DNA from: Cryptomeria japonica
Taxonomy: Eukaryota > Streptophyta > Pinopsida > Cupressales > Cupressaceae
Length of the DNA: 64,000 nucleotides
Assembly (NCBI RefSeq): GCF_030272615.1
Contig: NC_081408.1
Span: 399,679,889 to 399,743,888 of the forward strand
Direction of reading: 5' to 3'
Below the pieces are notes generated by a model that ran no database searches, was not told where the DNA came from, and saw only the letters and a program-made list of their open reading frames with translations. Every line of letters starts with the position of its first letter. Positions within the stretch are counted from its first letter, which is position 1. A program made the translations under genes and the position numbers. Below are positions 56,091-64,000 of this stretch, one piece after another.

Positions 56091-56414
56091 TTTTGCCCTT
56101 TAGGTTTTACTTTTCTACTTTTTAGAGTTTTCAAAATAAGAGACTCGTAAATCATAATCGTCTTTCATTTCTTGGATAAACCTGTAAATCGAGGGAGATT
56201 CAGAAACAACTACTAGATTGAGGAATGCAAGTTGCAACAGAGACTGTCTGCGCCAATCTAGTGAAATAGAAATTCCAATTTCCGGGTAAAATCTAGAACA
56301 CCTACATCCCACCTTTTTTGCTTTTGGTAATCTCGTGGTCCAATTTGAGGGTTAGCATTTTCAGGTTTTTATCAAGCTGCCTAGCATTATTTTGAATTAT
56401 TAACAATAATAGTG
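56091..56414. other. Upstream region of the long gene
   Basis: No coding feature of its own; the short minus-strand frame here has no motif. No convincing TATA box was seen directly before 56415. Confidence 0.35.
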
Positions 56415-58419
56415 ATGGGGAAAACGGGAAGCAGTAGTTCAACAAGAAGCCAAGTGAAAAACAAAATGTACCTAACCGAATTGGTTAAAACACCAGGTTT
56501 CACTGATGAATACCATGATATTTATGACCCTGCTATTCATGGTGAAAAGCGTATCATAGATATTAGATATACATTGTCTAGTAAGGCGGCAGATACATCC
56601 AGGGCAAAATTTTCTGTTTTCAACCCAATGTTACAAAAAATAACAAATAAAATCGCATCGTGGGATGTTGGATTGGGAAGCATGGTGTTACCTGAAGTAT
56701 TCCCTTGCCCTGATTTTGTCATGGTCTGCGCTGAAAATTATGATGAAGATAAAAAAGCAATTGTCAATAAAAATACAAAAGAGGAAATTCTATCCATAAA
56801 CGAGGGAGAATTTGCTCGTTTGTTGAACCTAGAATTTGAAGCCCAAAATTCAAACGTCCAAATTGACCTTGAAAAGCTGGCAGGGAATTATGAGAGTCTC
56901 GATCCAAGTCGCAGAGATTCATTTATCAAAGGTCTAATAAAGATTGGTACTGGTATTGTGTTGGATCAGAATCATAAGCCTCCTTATGATTCTAAATTTT
57001 TTGTTCCATGGGTTGAGGACAGTATTTCCTTGCTGTCGTTTTGCCTGGGATTGGAAAATGATAGGGAAGTGGGTGCAAGCCTTCTTGAAATGATTTATAA
57101 TATCCATTGTGCAAGTCAGCCAGTAAGATATAATTTTATTGATCACATTGTAAAATCCATGCAAAAACAATTACTTATGATCAAAAAAGGTTCCTGTAAG
57201 ACATTTAGGTTCTCATCCTACTTGTGCTATCTCCTTCTATCCAAGTATCGTGCAATATTTGAGACCAACAAGATTCAAATTGTGAGCTATAAGATTGATG
57301 AGAAGACTGGGAAGAGAACATGCTATCCAATATATGATTGGAGCCCAAAGATAAGGATGCATGATAACAGAAAGAACTACAACCATTTTGTAGACTTCTT
57401 TTTGGCACCAATGTATAATGAAATTACAAGCACTCCAATGTCTAGGTTGCCTATGTCTTGTAGAGATTGCATTCAACTCGGAAGTCAAATAGAATTGGCT
57501 GACTGGTTCTTCATGGAAGAATTCACTGTGTTAAGGTTTTACGGATCGACAGCAAAACCATACAGACTTCCAATACATGTGACAGAGAGGGTATTTGCAT
57601 TGGAGTATGTACGACAATTGGAGAGCACAGATAGGCACTTCCATGGTCAGCAAAAGAAGAGCATATTTCCTTCCTTGCCTTTCTCATGTGGAGGGTTCAC
57701 ATTTGAGAGAAAAGCATTCATTGTGGCACATGATTTCTTGACAGTTTTTAACTTTGGTGACGAGGGTCTCTGGCAGTATGATCCAATCGGTGTAGTTCAA
57801 GCAAGGCTTAAGAAAAATGGGAACTCTTCAGCGTTATGTCAACATGAAAGTAAACCATTGCTAGAAAAGCTTAGAAACAAGGACTCCTGGGATGAGGTTA
57901 AAAAAGAGATGGAGAAAATTGCAGCTGACAATAACATTTCAAATGAAGAAATTTCATCACAAATTATGGAGGGCCAGGGCAATGAGGGCATCCAAAATAG
58001 GAGGTCTTACAATTTCTACATAAAATTTGCTAATCCATCTAAGAAAACTATTCACAAATCAATTTTGCACGAATGTAAAGAGAATTGCTGGACTCAAACC
58101 AAAATAAATGATTTTTGGACTATGAGGTTTTCCTCTAACAACTGCAGAATTTGAGAGCATCGACGAGGATGCAGAGTTTAACAAATTGTGGGATATGGAG
58201 CATGGTGGGACTGAAGGTGATGATGATGAGCATGAGGTTGTCATTGAGCCCCCTCCAACAACTACTACAATGCCTAAAATATTAGGTGGAGTCAGTGAGT
58301 CCATGAAAGACAAATATAGCAAAGGGGCAAACCTTGTGGAAAAAATGGGTTTTGAAGGTGGTGGTCTAGGTCCCAGAGGAGAGGGCATTTGGTATCCACT
58401 TCAGGTACAACTTCCATCA

Positions 58420-58895
58420 CAGTCAAAATCAAAAGGTCCTTATAAACCAGTCATTGGACTTGATTCTTCAGATTCATCAGGGATAGGTACTACTCATTAC
58501 CCTCAGGGTCCACCTACATTTGTTTCTGGTTCAAATCCACAACCACCACTACATCATGGTATTCCCATTGGTGGTGAATTAAGTGCCACTGCCACTGGAG
58601 GGGAATCTGGGGATAATAATCCTATTATTGTTCAGTCAAGTGCCGTTGTGATTGGTGGGTCAAAATCAAAAGGTCCTTATAAACCAGTCATTGGACTTGA
58701 TTTTTCAGATTCGTCACCGATAGGTACTACTCATTACCCTCAGAATCCACCTACATTTGTTTCAGGTTCAAATCCACAACCACCACCACATCATGGTATT
58801 CCCATTGGTGGTGAATCAAGTGCCACTGCCACTGGTGGGGAATCTGGGGATAGTATTCCTATTATTGTTCAGTCAAGTGCCACTGTGATTGGTGA
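58420..58895 (+). repeat. In-frame tandem duplication within the long gene
   Basis: Two copies of a unit of about 240 bp (SKSKGPYKPVIGLD..., TTHYPQ, PTFVSGSNPQPP, HHGIPIGGE, SATATGGESGD, PIIVQSSA) start at about 58425 and 58665. The copies differ at only a few positions and keep the frame, so the duplication is recent. Confidence 0.85.
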
Positions 58896-59559
58896 TGTTG
58901 GCATGGGTACTACTACTGATACTAGTTGTCTTGGTGTTGGACAAGGGCAACAACAAAATATCTCTCGCAAGAGGCCACTAGAGGTAGATACTCAATCTCA
59001 TACTATTGAGAATCCTATATCAAGTGCCATTGACACTACAAATCAATCATTTGCAGCTTCAGATCACACACCTCAAAAGACTATGAAAACTACACATGAA
59101 AGTGTCAGTGGGAGTGGGACAGCATCAGGAACTGTTGTTGGTAATCCTAATCCTGGTCAAGCATTAGTTAAAACCACAGGAATAAGTGGAACTGGAGCCT
59201 ATGGTATTCCTATGTCACCTTTCAAACATTCAATTGCTTCAGCAAGCCCAGATTTTCAATTTCATGATTACTATGAAAAATTATGAACACACAACAAAAA
59301 CAAATAAAGAAAAAAAGAAAGCATTTCATAAGAATTCCATGTCTGAAGTTGTAAATGAACAACCTGCAAGGAACAGGGTATTTCCAACATATGACCCACA
59401 GAAAGATATGATGGAGTTCATGGTTGTTATGCCCCCGGACACATCTAAAGATAAAAATCCACCACATAGTCAGATAGATCCCTCTCAATTTCAAGTTAGC
59501 ACCCTCCAAATCGATTTTTCCAAAGTACATAATGTGGACAAAATTAGTGTGTCAAAAAG

Positions 59560-60200
59560 GACTAACAAAGTCTACACTTCACTGCTAAAGGTGGAGAGAG
59601 AAAAAAATAAACTGGAGAAACAAATAGAAAAGTTATAGGCAGACCTGGAAAATGAAAAATCAAGGAGGAAAGCAGCAGATAGCAAGTGCAATGAATTACA
59701 AAAAAGGATAAAAAATTCGGGCTCTGCAGTAGAAATTGCAGAGCAGGACAAGAAGGATGCAGAATTGAAGGACCTGACAAAAAAACTGGCTAAAAGTAGT
59801 AAAAAAATTGTTGAGGAAAAAGCCAGTTTTCAAAAATTATACAGAAGTTATGAGTCTGCTGCCGCTGAAATGAAAAAATTACAGGACCTATTGGATCATG
59901 GGAAGGAAAAAGAAAAACATTTGCAACAGGAAGTAGAGGAAGAAAGAAAAAACTGTGCACAAATGAAAGAAGACCTGCACAATGCAAATGATAAAATAAA
60001 AACTTTGGATGATAGATTCAAAGATAATATGAAAAATACAACGAAGTATATACAAGAAAATATTTGGCGGGAAATAATGCAGAGGAGTGAGAAGTTGTGT
60101 GAATGGTTTCAATTGACTGAAAGTATGAGACAAATTTTTATAAAAATCAAACGACACTATGAGAAGAGCACACATGTTTATTCAAAAGAGGAAATGGCAA
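59560..60200 (+). other. Coiled-coil segment of the long gene
   Basis: From 'SLLKVEREKNKLEKQIEKL' through a TAG (where Gln is likely) to ADLENEKSRRKAADSKCNEL, then 'KKLQDLLDHGKEKEKHLQQE' and 'VEEERKNCAQMKEDLHNAND'. The heptad pattern with Lys, Glu, Leu and Asn is strong. It would favour oligomerisation. The part ENIWREIMQRSEKLCEWF ends the helix. Confidence 0.7.
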
Positions 60201-60708
60201 AAAGATTCTGAAAGTAGTCTACAGTTCCAGTGACAGCTACTTGGCATCTAAGGGAATTAAGAGCCGCATTGATGCCACAGTTAAGACATCATCTATCATT
60301 CAAAAATGCCAGAAGCTAAGGGAAACATCAGAAGTTATGGATAGTTGTGGACAAAAGATAATGAAGCTGTAAGAAAATAAAAATAATTTGATTAAACTTG
60401 GTTTGCCTAAGCCTGTTGACACAGAAAATAAATTCATTGGAGAAGAAGCTTACAAAGAAATCATGGAGAAAAAAATGAAGTCTGATTTAGACTTGCTTCC
60501 AAAGGACACAACTCCCAAAAGCTTTCTAGAATTCATCCAACCATTTACAACTCTAAATTCGCTATTGGATGAAATAGTGATGTCAAGTAAATCTTCTAAA
60601 TATGGAATGTTGACGAAGTTGGAGTTGACTTTCCATAGTTTACAGAATATTGACCTTCCATCAGACGAAGAGTGGAGCACCCTACAAAAACTGGCACAAA
60701 ATTCTTAA

Positions 60709-61746
60709 GAATCATAGTATGTATTGCACAATTTTCTTCTTTTATTCTTAATTTCAAGGGTTTTTTTTTTCCTGTTTGCTATTTTGCTAATCCAGCCTAT
60801 GAATCTAATTTATGAGTAGGAAAAAAATAGCACTTGCTATTGCTATTTTGCTAATCCAGCCTATGTATCTATGATGCACACTACAAAACTTAAGCCAGTA
60901 AATTTGTATTATCAAATTCTCCCTTGCTTTAACATTTATGCATTTCTCTATTTCTGATTAGTAGGTTTTAGGCACTCCTATAGCTAGTATCTATGTTTAA
61001 TTTGTCATGACTCATGGCGTGAATTAATATTTAATTTTGAACTCTGTTTTTTGAATAGGAGACATCAAACACGTAGCAGATGTTAAATTGCTAATACGGC
61101 CTCTGATGGCCATATAAATATGTGCAGAGTTTGTGATTTTGATGTTCGGTGTTCACATGTTGCAAACTTGCAATTCGACCTGAAGCTGTTGTTGCTCCCT
61201 TGTTTCTATAAAAGGGAATTCAGGGTCATTTGCAATTTTGCAAAGGGTTCTGAAACTTTGTATTCACTTTTGCATGGACATTGGAGAATCACATAGGAGT
61301 TGTTGTTGCTCTCTTGTTTCTATAAAAGGGAATTCAGGGTCATTTGCAAAGGGTTCTGAAACTTTGTATTCACTTTTGCAATTGGCATGTAGAATCACAC
61401 AGATTGGTGTATTACTATTGAATGAAATGTATCATATGGCTATATTTTGAAAGAATTAATGAAAATCTAAGTTCTCGACATGTGTATTACTATTGAATGA
61501 AATTTATCATATGGTTCTGAAATATATCACACAGATTTGAGACTCAAACATGTATAAATAAACAATAAACATCTCTGTATCAATAAACTGATTATGGTTT
61601 TTTTATTATTATGCTATTTTAAATCTGGAAATAAAAAGTTGAAAAATAAAATTACAAATCAATATTAAATTCTAATTGCAAAAAGTAATATGCTTTTGTA
61701 AAATGAATGATGAGATACAGTAATAAGATTAATAAATACCAATCTC
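60709..61746. other. Intergenic region between two convergent genes
   Basis: Shared 3' side of the long gene and the hAT transposase. It contains a duplicated TGCTATTTTGCTAATCCAGC at about 60776 and 60840 and the tandem duplication at 61186-61405. No coding feature recognised. Confidence 0.45.
61186..61405. repeat. Tandem duplication, about 110 bp unit, with TATAAAAG cores
   Basis: Two copies of a unit with GTTGTTGCTC(C/T)CTTGTTTC, TATAAAAGGGAATTCAGGGT (61207 and 61321) and GGGTTCTGAAACTTTGTATT. The TATAAAAG phrases look like TATA boxes but stand between the 3' ends of two genes. Confidence 0.75.
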
Positions 61747-64000
61747 TTACATTTGCCATTCATCCTCATCAAATTTAGTGCTTTCTTGATTCTCGTATGT
61801 GGTTTCTTTACTTTGAGACTGAGTCTGCATATCTTCGCCGAACAACATCTCAATGCTACCAGTAGGTCCACTAGTCCCACTGGCACTTTGGTTTGAAGTG
61901 TTGCCCAAACCTCTTCTTTCACATTTGGACCTCCAGATTTGCAGTGCCCTATCGTAAGGAAAAGTGTGGACATTATACCTAGATGTATAGAGCCTCAAGC
62001 AATTTTCCAAATTTTTGTCTAGTTTGTTTCTTAGCTTTGATTTTAGGAACCCCAAAGCATTGAAAACTCTCTCATCTTCCACCGAACCCAATATCATGGT
62101 AAGACATAAAGCAGCAAGCTTCACATATTCTGGCATTGAATCACGCAAGGATGCGTTCTCAGCTATATATTTCCAAACCCTTGTTACTGATCCCTCTTCG
62201 CGGGGGTTCTCCATTTTGGCATATTGTTGTTTCTTAGTGTATGCAAAACGAGATGATTGCTCTCGAAGATGAGTTTCGTCTAATATTCCATTTATAGTTA
62301 CTCCATTCAATTCTTTGGATGTGCAAAATTGTTTTATCAAAGTCAGTAGCTTAATTCGAAAATCAGATGCGCTGTTGAGGCTCCAATAATGAGGAAACAC
62401 AATAGACATGGCTTCGAGTAGGTTGTTAGGAGGGAATCTGCTTCTAATTTCTGAGGAAAGATCATATGCAATTTTCTTCATAGAAGTAGTTACAGTCTCA
62501 ACAATCTTGTCGAAATCTTCCTTTGTAACTCTTGCTAGTTTCTTCCTGGGGCGCTTTCCTGGTTCCTCGGGGTCAACCGTGGCATAGAAGTGCATTGGTA
62601 TCTCAACTCCCCGTACATTGGCACATACCTCCCCGTCTGCACCGATTTGTAAAAAGTTATCAGGATTGTTCAAATCAGTGAGTGTCCGCCACTTAACAAA
62701 TTTTTCATCAGATAGTGTTGGTTCATTTCGATAGAGATTGTCGAGGGTCATGCATGTCATCTTACACAGCGTAGCATATTCTACAATATACAGAGCTCTT
62801 TTTTGGGTAGCTTTCATAATATTCCTCATTTCCTCTAGCATGGGCAGAAGAGCTGCTAAAGTTAAGAGTGTCTCTAAATTACTTAACCTGCCAAGAAGTT
62901 CAGGAAATTTCGGTTGATCTGATTCGTCGCGAGTTGTGTGAAATAGTCCAATCAAGGATGGATATTCTGAAAACACTCGATGCGCTGGACCATCCAAAGA
63001 GATCCATCTGGTATCATTATCCTTGAGAAGCTTGTTCCCATCAGTTAATCCATCAGCAAAGTTTTGAAATTCCATAAATCGCTTGGGACTTCGACAAAAG
63101 TGTGAGTAGAGCTCTCTGATTAAAATTTCAATTTTTTTAACCGAAGCAAACTTGCTCACAATTTCAAAAGCTAAATTCATTTTGTGAGCCATGCAGTGAA
63201 TTGCAGTAATGTACGGTGCAAATGAAGTTTCAATATTTGTACAAAGACCGTTCCTGTGACCTTGCATTACTGAAGCTCCATTTGCTCCAACACAAACCAA
63301 TTTTTTGGCTACCGTCATATCATCCATACCTCCATATTCAATTAAACTTCTTTTTACTAGTTGAAATAAATTTTCCGCTGTCGCACTCTCCTTCATTTTA
63401 GCAACAGATAGTAGATGAGGTTGGCGGGTATGATTCTCTATAGTATAAACATGCATGCATACCCATTAAGTATTGTCTACTATCGTAACTTCGTCTAAAG
63501 AAAATGCAATGAAGTTTGACTCTCTTATTTTTTCCTGTAGATCTTCTATTTCAACCTCAGCAAGACAACTTGCCCATTCCCATCCACTGTTTACTGACCA
63601 GTGTCTATTAGGATAGTTAGGAACTTTCAAAAAGTGTAATAAACCACTAGTTGATGGGAAATCTGTCATAGCACGCCCTCTGCTCAAAATATGAAAAACA
63701 ACGCTTAACTGAACAACTTTTCCCAGTTGTTCTATTTGCATTGCTTTTCCAAAAGCAGCTTCAATAGAACCTTTAACTTCAACAGGCTTCGTCTGTAATT
63801 TCTCATGAAAATAATACTCTTCGGCATTCCTCACATGCTTACATTCATTCTTTGTTTTCCATCTTATCAATGATTTTTCAACCTCGTCTATCATTTGTTT
63901 TTCATAAACTTTACTCATATGCTTTTCTATGGTGTCAAATTTTAGCTGCAACCTAATTTTCTTATTATTTTTCCAAGTGCAAATCTTACACCTGCATTCT
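61747..64000 (-). pseudogene. hAT-family transposase (ZNF862-like), incomplete at window edge
   Basis: More than 740 codons are read leftward from the window edge. It starts within a zinc-finger-like CRCKICTWKNN...H (from 63990), then DFPSTSGLLHFLKVPN. The RNase H-like catalytic region includes IAFSLDEVTIVDN, KLVCVGANGASVMQG, ITAIHCMAHKMNLAFE and LKDNDTRWISLDG. The C-terminal dimerisation segment is GSVEDERVFNALGFLKSKLR followed by LRLYTSRY. One in-frame TAA at about 63468-63466 stands where the family usually has Gln; otherwise the frame is clean to the natural stop at 61747. It would cut and paste the element using its terminal repeats. It lies convergent to the long gene. The 5' end and first zinc-binding residues are outside the window. 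Confidence 0.82.

Larger units (their letters stand above)
56415..60708 (+). pseudogene. Long multi-block gene: 'PCP' block, G-patch, coiled coil (decayed)
   Basis: ATG at 56415 opens 579 codons, and the protein then continues through other frames to 60708, about 1,420 residues in all. Blocks: (1) 56415-58130, including VFPCPDFVMVCAENYDEDKK and FTVLRFYGSTAKPYRLPIHV; (2) after a shift near 58130, FPLTTAEFESIDEDAEFNKL, an acidic part, and a G-patch (NLVEKMGFEGGGLGPRGEGI) at about 58330-58400; (3) a duplicated Gly/Ser/Thr/Pro-rich repeat; (4) after a shift near 59280 a long coiled coil, with a TAG at 59636; (5) after a shift near 60205 and a TAA near 60370, a C-terminal block to EEWSTLQKLAQNS. 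At least three shifts and two stops; an intron at one of them cannot be excluded. The G-patch suggests nucleic-acid binding; the rest is unknown. Confidence 0.68.
51253..64000. mobile_element. Very large hAT-like element with extra genes (left part; right end outside window)
   Basis: The Ty3 integrase is cut at 51252 and the new sequence begins TAGGGATAACTTTAAGAAAC, close to the left end of the element at 36390 (CAGGGAAAACTTTAAGAAAC), followed in both by a C run and GGCGAA motifs. No right end, returning Ty3 sequence or matching 8-bp duplication of TTGGTGAT is seen before 64000, where a hAT transposase is still open. I infer one element of more than 12.7 kb that includes the paired genes at 52301 and 53485, the long gene at 56415 and the transposase. 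It is also possible that several elements are nested here. Confidence 0.55.

Noticed and set aside
56415-58154. Assignment of the long gene to the plant mobile domain (PMD) family
   Set aside because: The characteristic PMD motifs were not seen, and the PCP and KPYRLP blocks do not fit; left unassigned.
59222-60175. Several minus-strand frames of 65-102 codons rich in Phe, Ile and Leu
   Set aside because: They are the complement of the Lys/Glu-rich coiled coil of the long gene.

Overview
This is a stretch of plant nuclear DNA made almost entirely of nested, decayed transposable elements. The evidence is a plant-type set of elements: an L1-type LINE, a CACTA transposon, a Tat/Ogre-like Ty3 element with an Ogre-type primer site, a chromovirus-like Ty3 element, a Copia remnant and hAT elements. 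There are also fragments of plant housekeeping genes with spliceosomal intron borders. Low gene content and multi-kilobase nesting suggest a large repeat-rich genome, perhaps a gymnosperm, but the species cannot be fixed from the sequence. No intact ordinary host gene was recognised.

Layout. (1) 1-2705: 3' half of a LINE on the minus strand, broken by frameshifts. (2) 2706-16093: a 13.4 kb CACTA element with CACTAGTA termini and a 3-bp ATG target duplication. It carries single exons resembling histone H3, an NDA-type alternative NAD(P)H dehydrogenase and ATG2, plus an organelle-type tRNA-Val(UAC). It is itself interrupted by a 3.1 kb non-autonomous LTR element (7473-10561, duplication CCTAA). 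(3) 16094-23605: mostly anonymous, with a LINE endonuclease fragment and a potassium-channel pore fragment. (4) 23611-42096: an 18.5 kb Tat/Ogre-like LTR retrotransposon (duplication ATACG). Its roughly 4.9 kb LTRs contain a long decayed reading frame, and its 3' LTR was hit by a 2.7 kb non-autonomous hAT-like element (36390-39069). (5) 42102-44136: flank with a G-patch fragment on the minus strand. (6) About 44200-51252: a chromovirus-like Ty3 element containing a Copia remnant (45093-47522, duplication GAGAC). (7) 51253 to the window end: apparently the left 12.7 kb of a very large hAT-like element. It starts with the same terminus as the small element at 36390, carries extra genes, and contains a hAT transposase that runs off the right edge.

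The most interesting signal joins regions 4 and 7. The reading frame inside the Tat/Ogre LTRs and the decayed long gene at 56415-60708 look collinear from end to end: a 'PCP' motif block, a central block, a coiled coil and a C-terminal block. They appear to be one large protein family, which I do not recognise, carried by two unrelated kinds of mobile element. The same large hAT-like segment holds two mutually related small proteins (52301-52876 and 53485-54186) that I also could not assign. All homology statements are by eye; no search or alignment program was run.
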